Below, piece after piece: positions 47,428 to 58,497 of a DNA stretch of 64,000 bases. Each line of letters begins with the position of its first letter. Positions within the stretch are counted from its first letter, which is position 1. The DNA is taken from the NCBI RefSeq assembly GCF_901000735.1, contig NC_081547.1:15518397-15582396 (forward strand), written 5' to 3'. Below the pieces are notes generated by a model. It made no database searches. It saw nothing but the letters and a program-made list of their open reading frames with translations, and had not been told where the DNA came from. The DNA comes from Corylus avellana (taxonomy: Eukaryota > Streptophyta > Magnoliopsida > Fagales > Betulaceae). The translations under genes were made by a program, and so were the position numbers.

Positions 47428-48061
47428 TTAAATACCCGATTTTGGGGTGCCAGGTGAAGGAGAAAGGGATCCTCTGTCATCTTCAACTTGAGTGGGAGGA
47501 GGAGTTTGCTTAGTAGTGTAAAAAACAGAAGAAATTTGAGAATCAACAGAAACACTCTTTAATTTTAAATTAGGATGAGCAAGAAATTTTTCAATGTCTT
47601 TATCTCTTTGTTGGAGTCCTTCTGTGGTTGTTGAACCAGCAAAAGAACTCATTCTTCCGTTGATCAACAATAGTCTTTCAATTTTGTTAGAAATGTTTAA
47701 ACCAGAAAAACAGATCTTAACAGATCCATCCAAATACTGTAGGATGTAGTCAAGATTAGTGGTGTCTTTTTCTACTCTAGCAGGCATAGATACATTTTCC
47801 AAAAGCCATTTGTTAAGAAGATCAATGTCATCCCAATGAATCATTTTAGGAGTACGTATATTAGCATCTTGAGAAGAAATGACGAAAGGATCATAATTTG
47901 AAACGAGAGCACTGGAGTAGGTAGCTGGTGATCCGGGGCTAAAAGCCGAGAAACAGTTAGCAAGAGCAACAGATGAATTAGTAACTGGAGCAGTAATGGC
48001 AGACTCTGGTTTTAAGACCAAAGCCTTGGAGTCAAGATGATACCCTTGGCCAAAACTTAGG
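47428..48061 (-). pseudogene. Pararetrovirus A1: chimeric ORF, unknown-ORF start fused to MP end
   Basis: The minus-strand reading opens with DSKALVLKPESAITAP to YDPFVISS, which is the N-terminal part of the unknown downstream ORF also seen at 49905-50050. It then passes without a stop into DANIRTPKMIHWDDIDL, IDYIQQYMDG-like and SSFAGSTTTEGL blocks, which are the C-terminal part of the movement protein as in copy B (51190-51500). The switch lies at about 47884, where the two parents share only a TTCT/TCTTCT microhomology. The remainder of the polyprotein is missing after 47428. A degenerate primer site precedes it at 48092-48104. Confidence 0.75.
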
Positions 48062-48091
48062 CCAGTGGAAACACGGATCCTCAACTCTTAT

Positions 48092-48104
48092 GGCTCTAAT
48101 ACAA
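48092..48104 (-). other. Degenerate tRNA-Met primer-binding site, A1
   Basis: The minus strand reads TTGTATTAGAGCC, two mismatches from TGGTATCAGAGCC. It sits between the A1 leader and the chimeric ORF, the expected place for a caulimovirid primer site. Confidence 0.65.
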
Positions 48105-48439
48105 ATGGGGGGAGATGATACCAATGAGAGGAGATGATAATTAATTGAAATTAATTGAAAATAAAGATGAAAATAAAGCAGTAGAACCATCCATGTAGGT
48201 GGTAAATGCAAGTAAAATAGGCATGATGCAAGAATTTCCAAAGTAAGCGCGAAATTGGAGCGTATAAAAGAGAAATGGAAAAGATTGATAATGAATAGAT
48301 ATCAAAAGATCTGATTAACAAGAGTACTTTCAGATTCAAACGTAGTTTAGAAGTAGCGAAAGTACACAAGAGCATAACAGATTACAAATAGTAGGCAGGG
48401 TAGTTGCAGAATGAGTTCAGTGTTTAGGCTGAAAGCTTC

Positions 48440-48476
48440 TGCCTTACAATGAGGGGCATTCGTCTTTTTTATAGAA
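48440..48476 (-). promoter_or_regulatory. A1 core promoter: TATA and conserved start region
   Basis: The minus strand has TTCTATAAAA (48476-48467) followed by CATTGTAAGGCAG (48452-48440). Copy B has TATATAA then the same CATTGTAAGGCAG at the same spacing, so this block is conserved between two diverged copies and probably marks the pregenomic RNA start. Confidence 0.7.
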
Positions 48477-48519
48477 AAAATCCAATGGGTAAATAAAAAT
48501 TACATTGAGAAAGTTAACA

Positions 48520-48805
48520 GTAAAAGTAGAGAACTGTAGTGTCGGTAGAAACTGTAGCAAAACTGTAGTGTCAGCAGGGACTGTAGCAGAATTGTAGTGT
48601 CGACAGACAAATGAGAAACTGTAGCAATAATGATTGAATTGTGCCATAATGGTAGGCAAATGTCTTCAAGAATAGAAATGGTACCATGGTCGGTAAATGT
48701 AACGGTGCCACTATGAAAGGCAAGTGAATCGTGCCATTGTGAAAGGCAAGTGAATGGTGCCACTATGAAGGGCAAATGAACAGTGCCACAGTGAAAGACA
48801 AATGA
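48520..48805 (-). repeat. Short tandem repeats upstream of the A1 promoter
   Basis: Two families of near-30-base direct repeats: ACTGTAGTGTCGGTAGAAAC-type (three copies, 48535-48630) and GTGCCACTATGAAAGGCAAG-type (about five copies, 48700-48800). They fill the space between the end of the unknown ORF and the TATA box, where caulimovirid enhancers lie. Confidence 0.7.
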
Positions 48806-50087
48806 TTATAAATCTTCAATTCCGGGGCAATAGTTATTGGGGCTATCACCAGGGAAACCAAAATTTCCATACCATTCTTTCATGGGGTTAAAAGTAGCTT
48901 TAGAAGATGCATCAAAATTTTCTTCTTCATCTTCAATGGAATTATCATTGAGAGATTCCAGAAGTGCTTTTAAAATGTGTTTCTTTTCTTTTTCTTCTTA
49001 GAAGAACTGGAAGAAGTAGCAGAAGTAACGGCATTTGTCTCTTTGGGAGGGGAAAGGAAAGTACTAGGAGTTATCAGTTTGGTAAGATTGACAATGGTTA
49101 ATTGATTGGGAATTGGAGGGGCTTGGATTTTTGGCAAATGGGCTAGATTTTGACATTTCCAATGATATTATCAACCCATGGGTAGTTATCCCACCATTTT
49201 ACATACCAATGTCGTTCTAGCTTGTCATCAAGAATGACATATTTCCATTTTATGATCCAAGGAATTTTGAACTTTTTGACAAAATGCAAAATGTGAGGAA
49301 ATTTGGCCCCATGTTCATCAGTATTATAAAGATTTTTGAATGATTTGAAAGTCCCAACAAGTTTTATTGGGAGGATATCAGGAACAAGACCAAACTTCAT
49401 CCACCATCTGGAGAACCAAAGAGGGAGGATGCCTCCAAATTCTTTATCAAAGTTTATGAAACAAAAGTGGTCAAACTTGGGATTTTGGTAGAGCATGAAT
49501 TTGGACCAGGCATCAATGTAATCATAATAGCAAAACAGGATGGGGAAATCTTCCAATTTTCTTGGGTTCGAGGGATGTTCCCCCCAATCTTTTTCAAGAA
49601 TGATTCTATCAAAATAGACACTGTGATAAAGTAGTTTTTTTAGTTCAGCTTTATTGTAAATGGGTTTGAAATGAACAGACTTTGTCTGGAGCAGGATATT
49701 AGTGTAGTATGAAAGAGTTTTTAGAGGATGCTCAGGGATCCAATGAAACTGAGGAGGAAAGTAAGAAGCGGCAATTTGAGTAGGAGATTTAATGTGAGAA
49801 CGGTTTATCTCAATATGAAATAAATGCTCGGAATGAGGTAGAACGACGTAAGCTGATGTTTTATTGTATTTAATGAAAGGAATAGTGGGTTTTTCAGAAG
49901 AAATGACAAAAGGGTCATAATCTGAAACAAGAGCACTAGAGTAGGTAGCTGGTAATCTGGGGCTAAAAGCCGAGAAAAGGTTAGCGAGAGCGACAGATGA
50001 ATTAGTAACGGGAGCAGTAATGGCAGACTCTGGTTTTAAGACCAAAGCCTTGGAGTCAATCTTCTCCTTATCCTTTTTGCTTGCCAT
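48806..50087 (-). pseudogene. Pararetrovirus A1: downstream ORF of unknown function
   Basis: Starts at the ATG at 50087 (MASKKDKEK), just after the RNase H stop, and is open to 49143. After a stop and further frame breaks, recognisable sequence goes on to a PGIEDL-type end at 48806. Landmarks shared with copy B: YFPPQFHWIPEHP, KLLYHSVYFDRIILEKDWG, LPLWFSRWW, KFKIPWIIKW and WYVKWWD, then a Ser/Lys tract and an acidic tail. I recognise no known domain. In copy B it also follows the polymerase region and precedes the promoter, so it is a regular viral gene placed like the second ORF of florendovirus-type genomes. Confidence 0.75.
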
Positions 50088-50088
50088 G

Positions 50089-50163
50089 CTAGCACTGCAA
50101 AAATTCACGAGTGAGAAAATCTGGAATAGAGTTATTGGAACCTTTAATGTATTCAATATCAAA
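50089..50163 (-). pseudogene. RNase H C-terminal tail of pararetrovirus A1
   Basis: The minus-strand reading DIEYIKGSNNSIPDFLTREF followed by a stop is the typical end of a caulimovirid RNase H domain. The stop (50091-50089) lies one base before the ATG of the next ORF. The rest of RNase H and RT would lie across the N gap at 50220-50319, or has been lost. Confidence 0.75.
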
Positions 50164-50219
50164 ATAAAAATAAATAAAAAAAGCGCTTAAAACGGCTTGC
50201 CATTAGGCAATTTTTTTTT

Positions 50220-50319
50220 NNNNNNNNNNNNNNNNNNNNNNNNNNNNNNNNNNNNNNNNNNNNNNNNNNNNNNNNNNNNNNNNNNNNNNNNNNNNNNNNN
50301 NNNNNNNNNNNNNNNNNNN
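50220..50319. other. Assembly gap (100 N) between A1 and B
   Basis: Exactly 100 N, probably a fixed-size placeholder of unknown true length. A1 runs away from it on the minus strand and B on the plus strand. Confidence 0.95.
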
Positions 50320-50521
50320 GTGAAGAAGAGACTGTGGGCTAGGCCTTGGGTATGTGTGAATAGTTTTGGTTTCAACTGCGGGTTAGGCCAAGGGTATGTG
50401 TGGATAGTTTTGCATCTAGGAAGGACATGCTTAGGAAGTTTGCCTTGTGAGTGAGTACCTAGGATGAGATTCTGTAAGACTATGCCCAGTGAGTGATTTT
50501 GTGTGTAGTTTGTCTGTCAAT

Positions 50522-53500
50522 ATGTGGAGATCTAATTCTTCTGTTAGCTCTAATTCCAGTTTACCACCTGACGTGGTTAATTTTGAACAATTTTCTGTTG
50601 AAAGTGATAATGATTTTAAATTTGATAAGTGGAATATCCCCAAGCCTAACACTAAGGATGTTTACACGACTTCTTGGTATAAATCTTCTTTTAGATCTGA
50701 ATATTCTGTTAAAATTGTTGAACAAACCTTTGCTATTTCCGGCAAAGATCAAACCATTACCTTGTTTAACAAAAAAATTTGTTAATAATTCTCTTGCTAA
50801 AGGTTACAGATTTTGCATATTGGTTCTGTTCAAGTTGCAATCAAGCCATTGACTCGACTTAGTATCAATGCTTCTGTTTTGTTATGTTTGCGTGACGCAA
50901 GATTTGTTGATTTTCGTACTAGTATTCTTGGTATGATTCAATCTTCTCTGTTTAATGGTCCCTGTCCATTTTGATGTTTTCCCCAATATTTCTCTTGCTT
51001 TGGATGATATTCATATTCTTAAAGCTTTAACGCTGAATATTCTTACTTCTTGTTATAATATGGAAGAAGGTAGTAGACCTCTTGCTATCATCTACCATAT
51101 TTATTATAAATTGATGAAGACAAATCTAGATCCACAAGCTGTGATCAAGAATCCAGGTGAATCTACTTTGTTAATTCAAAGTTCTACTCAAAATGCTAAT
51201 ATCAAAACTCCAAAAATAATTCGCTAGGATGAGATTGACCTCCCCAACGAGTAGCTTTTGGAAGGTGTTACAAAACCTTCTCGAGTAGTTAATGATGCCT
51301 CCAATATTGATTACATCCAGCAATACATGGATGGATTTGTGAAAATTAATTTTTCTGATTTAGGACTTTCGGGTAGAATCGAAAGACCTCTGTTGGTTAA
51401 CGAACGAAGGAATTCTTTTGCTGGTTCCACAACCTTAGAAGGACTCCGACGTCGTGATAAAGAAGTGGATGAGTCCCATAATGCTCCTTCTTCTCTTTAT
51501 CCTGCTGTTAACCCTGATTTGAAGCTCAAAGGAATTTCTACCGATTCCCAAGTTTCTTCTGCTTTTTACTCTACTAGAAATCATCCCCAAACGGATGACG
51601 AAGGTGGATCTGTTTCTCCTTCTGCTTCTGATTTTAATGCTTCTCTTCCCACTGCTCCCCATCATCAGTGTAATGTTCTTACTGCTCCTATTAAAGATAT
51701 TTTTTCTATCATTGATTGGCCTGCTTTGCACAAAGATTTTAATTCTTCTAAAAATCGTGATTTACGGCATGCTTTCCGTGCCAAATATTCTGAAAATGAA
51801 CAAAATCTCATTAAGGTCAAATGGACCCAGATGATGATTAAGTCCCAAAAACATATTTTGTTTTTTGATTATCTTCAAAAACATTTTCCTCTCGATAATG
51901 TTTTGAATGTTGTCAAAAAGAATTTTGTCAAAGAAGATAAATCTGTTGTCAAATCTTCTCATCCTCCTCTTGAAAATACTCTTCTTGATGTCAATAAAAT
52001 TGTTGTTAAATGTTCTCCTTTCAAAACCCATGATGATAAGAATCCTATTAATAACGATAGAAAAATTATCGAACAAAACAATTTTGTTTCCCACTCTCTA
52101 CATATTTTAGGACAACAATTGGACCGTATCGAAGAGAAAATTCCCTCTCTCTCTTCTAATCCAAAAGTTTCCTCCACTCCTTCAAAAATTGAAAATCCCC
52201 TGATTTCTCTCCCTGATTTGAAAAAATCTTCTGGTTTGAAAACGACTTCTCAAATGAACCTTGAGAAAGTCAACAAATTGCTTTCTGAGTTAACTACTGC
52301 TCATGCCAATTCTTCTGGACAGAATTTTGGTATTAAGAAAGTTTCCTCTTCTAATTCTGAAACTTCTTCCCATGATTCTACTGATTCTGATATCCGAATC
52401 CTTGAACAAAACCTTGGCAAGATTGAAATGGAGCCAAAACTTCAAAGGATCTTTGACGGATCTAAACCCTTTAATCTTACAAAGAATTTTTATTCAAAAC
52501 CCACTCCTCCTGACTTGCAATTTGAAGAAAGATTTCTCCAATCTCAATTCTCTATTTCTGCTGATAAATTGTATGAATGGAATATTGATGGTTTATCTGA
52601 GCAAGAACTGCTCAATAAGATGAATCATATGTCCATGGTTGCCAATGCCTATCTCACTAATCACAATAAAAGCCAAGCTGATATTGTGGATTTACTTGCT
52701 ACTGGGTTTTCTGGTACTCTTAGAAATTGGTGGGATAATTATCTCACTGAACTAAGAAGAGATCAGATCAGGAAAGCAGTAAAAAGTGATGAAGAAGGAT
52801 TACCCATTTTCAATGAACAAATTGGTATGGGTGAACCTGATGGTGTTAATTATTTGATTTATACTATTATCAAACATTTTGTCGGTACTCCCTCTAATAT
52901 TACTTCTCGAATTTCTGATTATTTGAATAATCTTCGATGCCCTACTATGTCTGACTATAGATGGTATCAAGATGTCTTTCTTTCCCGTGTCATGGTTAGA
53001 CCAGATAGTCAAAAACCTTATTGGAAAAAAAAGTTTATTGATGGGTTGCCTTCATTATTTGCTCACAAAGTTAAAGATGAATTGATCAGTTCTGACACTG
53101 GTCTTATTGATTTTGAAAATTTAACTTATGGAGACTTATTCTCTACTGTCAAGAAACTTGGTATTAAGATGTGCATCGATCAAAAGATGATCAGACTGCA
53201 GCTTAAGAACGCCAAGAAAGCTAAGTATGAAATGGGAAATTTCTATGAACAGTTTGGATTACCTCCTATTGCTCTCTCCAGAACGCAAAGGAAGAACTCT
53301 AAAGCTTTCATGAAATCACCCCCTCCATATTACAATAGTCACAAGAAAAGAAAATTTAATAAACCTAAATTTTCAAAACCTCCTAAAAAGAATAAAGAAT
53401 CTAAATTTGAAAAATATTTTTCTAAGAATAAATGTTTCAATTGTGGAGAAACAGGACACTATGCTGACAAGTGCCCAAAACCTCCCAAAAAGATTAAAAA

Positions 53501-53870
53501 AGAGATTAATGCTTTAAACATCAATGACGATGATAAGCAAAAAATCTTTAGAATTTTTCAAAACAATGATTTTTCCAATTATTCTTCTGATAATGATTTT
53601 CTATCTTCCTCTGATTCTGATTATCACTCTACTTCTGATATTTCTGCAAATTGTGTCAATTTTGGTTGTACCGAATCTTGCTGCAATCCAAAAACTTGTT
53701 CTATTCTGACCAAATCAGAAGAACAAGAAGATTTGCTTCTTACTTTAATTTCAAAAATTGAAAATCCTGATTTAAAAGAAGAGTATCTTAAAAAACTTAA
53801 GAAACTCATGACTAAAGATTTTGAAAAACCTGTTAGCAATAAAATCTCTCTTGAAGATACCTTGAAATGA
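50522..53870 (+). pseudogene. Pararetrovirus B: movement protein plus coat protein with zinc knuckle
   Basis: Starts MWRSNSSVSSNSS. The movement-protein core covers 50640-51480 and is broken by frameshifts near 50790 and 50960 and by stops near 51226 and 51254. From 51258 it is open for 870 codons to a stop at 53868-53870. The coat region has LYEWNIDGLSEQELLNKM and ATGFSGTLRNWWDNYLTEL (about residues 435-505), which match the core of caulimovirid coat proteins. A basic stretch is followed by a CCHC knuckle CFNCGETGHYADKC at 53433-53474 (residues 726-739) for nucleic-acid binding. Movement and coat domains in one polyprotein are the layout of petuvirus- and florendovirus-type genomes. The breaks show it cannot express the full polyprotein. 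Confidence 0.85.
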
Positions 53871-54719
53871 TTTTCAAAACAAAAATCCAAGGTAGCTACT
53901 ATCTCAGATTTGCAGCATGAGATTAGTATCATTAAGAAAGATATTGTTAACTTGCAAATTGCCTTGCAAAATGTTAATACTGAAAACAAAGATTTACAAC
54001 AAAAGCTTTTGCTTTTAAATCTTAACCAAAGTTTTCTAGAAAATGTTTCTGATAACGAAACAACTAAGCAAAATGATGAAGCTGAATCCAGTCATAAATC
54101 TCTGTCTAATGAGGTTAACATTGTCAGTATGATCAGTAAAATTGTTCCTCCTAGATGGTATTCAAAAGTCCGAATTACCATTTCCCCTGATTATGCTTTT
54201 GATGTCTTTGCTTTAATTGATTCTGGTTCTGATTTGAATTGTATTCAAGAAGGATTTATTCCAAGTAAATATTTTGAAAAATCCACTCAGAAATTAGACT
54301 CTGCAAGTGGAAACAAATTGCACATTGATTATGAATTAAATAATGCTTATGTTTGCCAAAAGAATATTCATTTTCATATTCCTGCTGTTCTTGTCAAAAA
54401 TATGAGCGAAAGGGTAATTCTTGGGATGCCTTTTCTTGCCTTGCTTTATCCATTCTCTGTTGAGGAGATTGGTGTTTCAATTGTTAAATTTGGTGTTAAT
54501 ATTCAAATACATTTTGCTTTCAAATTTGAAATTGATGTTAATAGGTTGGATATTAAGTTTAGGCAGTCCTTAGATCTAGAGTTAGATAAGGACCCTATTC
54601 CCATCAGAGTTTTATCCTGCTTAAACACTCCCCTGACGGTTGTGTTCTCCCAGAATTCTTTGTTCATACCAATCCCCAGCACATGGCTCATATTATTATT
54701 TCTAGTTTGCAAAAAATAA
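53871..54719 (+). pseudogene. Pararetrovirus B: aspartic protease remnant
   Basis: Follows the coat region after a single stop. It opens with a coiled-coil-like stretch (LQHEISIIKKDIVNLQIAL and LQQKLLLL), then a pepsin-type half-enzyme with catalytic ALIDSGSDLNCI (about 54213-54248) and the second conserved strand VILGMPFL (about 54415-54438). In caulimovirids this protease cleaves the polyprotein. Instead of passing into reverse transcriptase, the frame degenerates after 54600 and stops at 54719. Confidence 0.82.
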
Positions 54720-54805
54720 TTTTGACATTATTTTGCATATATTTTATTAAAATTGTAACCATTTTGGTTCTAATTACTTTCCTTAGGAATTTTTGCAGTG
54801 CCACT
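54720..54805 (+). pseudogene. Deletion scar with RNase H tail, pararetrovirus B
   Basis: Between the protease and the next ATG only about 85 bases remain. GGTTCTAATTACTTTCCTTA and GGAATTTTTGCAG correspond to GGTTCCAATAACTCTATTCC and GTGAATTTTTGCAG in the RNase H tail of A1, with about 12 bases missing between them. So RT and nearly all of RNase H have been deleted. Confidence 0.72.
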
Positions 54806-56059
54806 ATGGCAAGCAAAAAGGATAAAGAGAAAGTCGATTCCAATGCTTTGATCTTAAAATAAGAGTCTCCCCTTGCTTCTTCTTTGCCGATTTCTTCTGT
54901 TGCCATAACCAACAGATTTTCTCCTTTTTATCCTGATTCCCAGATGTCATATTCCAACACTCTTGCTTCCTCTTATGATCCCTTCTCTGATAAATCAAGA
55001 AATCCTTTCATTAGGTATGATAAAACGTCTGCCTATATGTCTCTTCCCTATTCTCAGAATTTATTCTTTGTCGAATTAAATCGATCTTCTTCTTCTAAAT
55101 CTGTCGGAGATATTGCCCTCTCCTATTTCCCTCCAAATTTTCACTGGATTCCTGAACATCCTCAGAAAAATTTGACATACTATTCTGCTGTCTTAAAACA
55201 AACTGATTATGTTTCTTTCAAAGCTATTCCTGACAAGAGTAATCCCCAAAAGATACTTTATCATAGTGTCTATTTTAAAAGGATTATCACTAAAAAGGAA
55301 TGGGGCAACCATCCCTCTGTTTCAAAATCCCTTAACGGATTTAGTATTCCTTGCACTTATTATGATTATGTCGATGCCTGGTTTAAATTTTTGCTCTATC
55401 AAACCTCGAATTTTGATCATTCCTGGTTTGTCAATTTCGACAAAAATTTCTACGGTATCCTTCCCCTCTCGTTCTCCAGATGGTGGAACCAATTTGGCCT
55501 TCTCCTTGATATCCTCCCTCTCCAACTAGTTGAAGCTTTCCAAATATTCAAGAACAACTACAAAGTTGATTCTTATGGTTCTAAGTTTTCAACTATGCTT
55601 TATTTTGTTAAAAAGTACAAAATTCCATGGATTCTGAAATGGCAATATCACCTTTCAAAAGACAAGATCCAACGGCAGTGGTTTGTCAAATGGTGGGATA
55701 AATGCTCACTAGTTGATTCCATTGTCATCTCTGTCAAAGAAATGTCTCAAGCCCCCAAGGCTCCTGCTTTGCCACTAACGGCTAAATCCCCACTCTTAAT
55801 TACTCCCAGTATTTTCTCCTCCCCAAAAGAAGAAAATGAATTATCCTCTGTTTCTTCCCCTTCTGCCTCTTCAAGTTCTTCAAAGAAGAAATCTTCTAAG
55901 AAGAAAGAAAAGATTTTGGCTTTCCTTGCTACCCTGGATGACTCAAATGATGAAGACGAAGAAAAGTCCAAACCATCATCAGAAAAGCCCATTCAGGTTC
56001 CCCCGTATTATGAAGACACACAAGAATATTATCCCTACCCAGGGATAGAAGACTTGTGA
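54806..56059 (+). pseudogene. Pararetrovirus B: downstream ORF of unknown function
   Basis: Starts MASKKDKEK at 54806, has an in-frame stop near 54858, and is then open from about 54861 to 56059. Landmarks: YFPPNFHWIPEHP, KILYHSVYFKRIITKKEWG, LPLSFSRWW, KYKIPWILKW and WFVKWWD, followed by a Ser/Lys tract (SSSSSKKKSSKKKEK), an acidic stretch DDSNDEDEE and a Pro/Tyr-rich end finishing PGIEDL. It is richer in aromatic residues than the coat protein, without any zinc or catalytic motif I can name. The only clear relative in the window is the copy at 48806-50087. Confidence 0.75.
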
Positions 56060-56520
56060 ACCAAAGGTCTCCTAACGGCTAATTTTCTCAGTTTTCAGAA
56101 TGGCTCATAACGGCCTCCCCAAAGTTTCAGTATAGCCTCATAACGGCTAGATGTTCAGATTTGCAGACTAGCTCATAACGGCTGGTTTCTACCTTCTCCT
56201 TCTGATCTTCGACGGATCACTGTTCATCACTATTTGAAGTTACTTTGCTAAATCACAGTTCACATTTACTGTTCATTGTCACGGACGACACTGTTACTAT
56301 TCACTGTTCATGTTTTGTCTGCCGACACTACAATGCCGACAGCTACTGTTCCAAATTGATTACTTTCACTATTGCAGATTGGCGCCGAACGTGCTTCTAC
56401 TGTTCACTTTTAACCGCATTAACGCGGCATTTGCTTTCACTATTTTGATCATGATTGTATTTTGTTTTATTTGATGTAATTGGCCTATATAACGGGCTCC
56501 CCTCCCCCATTGTAAGGCAG
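56060..56520 (+). promoter_or_regulatory. Pararetrovirus B promoter with AACGGCT repeats and TATA box
   Basis: Directly after the last ORF are five AACGG words (four as ATAACGGC or CTAACGGCT at about 56073-56185). CCTAACGGCTA fits the mitosis-specific activator consensus YCYAACGGYYA bound by three-repeat MYB factors. Then come several ACTGTTCA words (56215-56410), TATATAA at 56486-56492 and CATTGTAAGGCAG at 56508-56520, the last shared with A1. Confidence 0.65.
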
Positions 56521-56847
56521 AGGTTTTCCAGAGGTTCTTATCTTCCTCAGAAACTTTCTTGCCATTCCCCTGCTTTGTCATTATCATCCCTTCTTCTCTA
56601 TCACTTACTTCTGTAAGTTCTATCACTTACTTTTGTAAGCTTATCTAATCTATAACGATTCCAGCTTATATCAAGCTTTCTTTGTTTATCCAGTTTCTCA
56701 ATTATCTATCTTTAATTTTCAGTTCTATATTTTGATTATACGACTGTCATTACCGCCTCATGGCTGGTTTTACTGCTATGATTTAAATTGCATGTACATC
56801 ACTCTCCCCTACTCCCTGCATCTATATGCATACAGCGCTTCCACCTA

Positions 56848-56882
<35 letters not shown>

Positions 56883-56895
56883 GTGTGTGTCTGTT
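56521..56895 (+). other. Pararetrovirus B leader ending in (AT)n
   Basis: A CT-rich, AT-rich leader after the likely RNA start, with a repeated CTATCACTTACTT word (56598 and 56620). It stops at an (AT)n tract (56850-56878) followed by a (GT)n tract, with no primer-binding site, and then the tandem array begins. Confidence 0.55.
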
Positions 56896-58497
56896 TATAT
56901 AATATATACATATATATAATATATATATAAACACATATGCATAAATAACAAAAAACAAAGGTATATAATATATTTGTTATTATTGAGTAATGTTTACTAT
57001 ATATTGTTATTTGTTACTTATTAAAAAATATACGAGCCGAGCCAAATAAACAAGACGAGCCATATACGAGCTATTCACGAGTTTAGCTGAGTCGAGCCGA
57101 GCTTGCTTCGTTTAATATTTGAGTCAGGATTCATGTTCACGAAACTCTTCATTTAATGTTTGAGTTGAATACGAGCCGAGCTTATGCGAGCCGAGCCCGA
57201 GTTCGCTCGCAAGCGGCTTGCTCTCTTAACACCCCGACCCTTGACGACAACAATGCAAGGACCCAATTTGCCAAAGCATTTTCTTGCCACAAGTTATAGC
57301 ATACCCTCCATCCCAGAAGATTTGACTAAATAATTATACGATCCCCAAATATTCCCCATTAATTTCACACAAAAGTAAAATTCTGTAATAATTGCACAAT
57401 ATTGCAATATCTACATTATTAGGCAATAATCTAGTTGTTCGTGTACCGTGGAGGTGTCCGCGGCACCGAATGGTGGTAGCGATGCAAAGTGGTGGGCTGC
57501 TCGTGGAGGCTCGAACGCGAGCAATTTGAAAGTGAATAACGCAGTGCGGTGGTGTTGTACGGTGAAGCGACGATGTTGGAAGGGCCCTGCGGTGGGGAAT
57601 GATCTGGCCTTGCCGTGGCGGGGAGTGCGGCATAATGAAGGCTCGCCTGTACGATCGAATCCTTTCTTTGATTGCGGAAGATGACTCACGTGAGTTCTTT
57701 TGCTGAAGACATAATCCGTTTGGTTACGTATTGCAATCCAAGTTTGTGGATTTCTTCATCCTATTCGCCTTCGGTCATAACGGTTTGTATATCCTGTTTG
57801 GGTACGAGTGTAAGGTAGCCTTACCCTTATTTGAGAATATTTCACATACACATATTTCACGCATGCATACACACTAGCAAACTGACGATTGAAGTCGAAT
57901 GATTCGAGTCAAACTTATATGAGCCGTGTTCACGAGCATTATTTAAGCTGAGTTTATATAAATATGTATTGCTTAATATTTTGAGCAAATATTTGTGTTT
58001 ATAAATAATTCATTTATTATTTAAACTAAGACAGAATTGAGTTTAATTGAACCTACCCAAGCCAAGTTCATAATCAGCTAGTGCCCTCATTAAAACTTAT
58101 GAAATTACATAATTACCCTTATTAAAACCTACAAAATTAAGGAAAATTACGAAATTTTATAGGCTTTAGTGAGGGCAAAATTGGAATAGAGGGCATCAAA
58201 ATCCCACGTGAGACGCACGTGGGATGATTTCCATCCGATTAGACGGAAATTAGTAACGGAGGGTCTGAATTGAAAATTTTTGAAACATTAGGGTGGTACA
58301 TTGCCAATTTTTAAACATTGGGGTTCGAATTGAAAAACTCTTGAAACTTCAAGGGTGTAAAGTGAATTTAACCCTATATATATGTTGTATATATGTATAT
58401 ACAACATATATGTATGTTGTATATATATATACAACATGTATATATATGTCGTATATACATATGCAACATACATATATGTTCTATATATATAAATATA

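Noticed and set aside
48520..48805. Possible CRISPR-like array because of regular about 30-base repeats
   Set aside because: Repeats are contiguous and degenerate without unique spacers, and the context is a plant nuclear genome with viral promoter sequence.
50522..56059. Intact, potentially active pararetrovirus
   Set aside because: Frameshifts and stops in the movement-protein region, a stop between coat and protease, missing RT/RNase H and no primer site at the right end rule it out.
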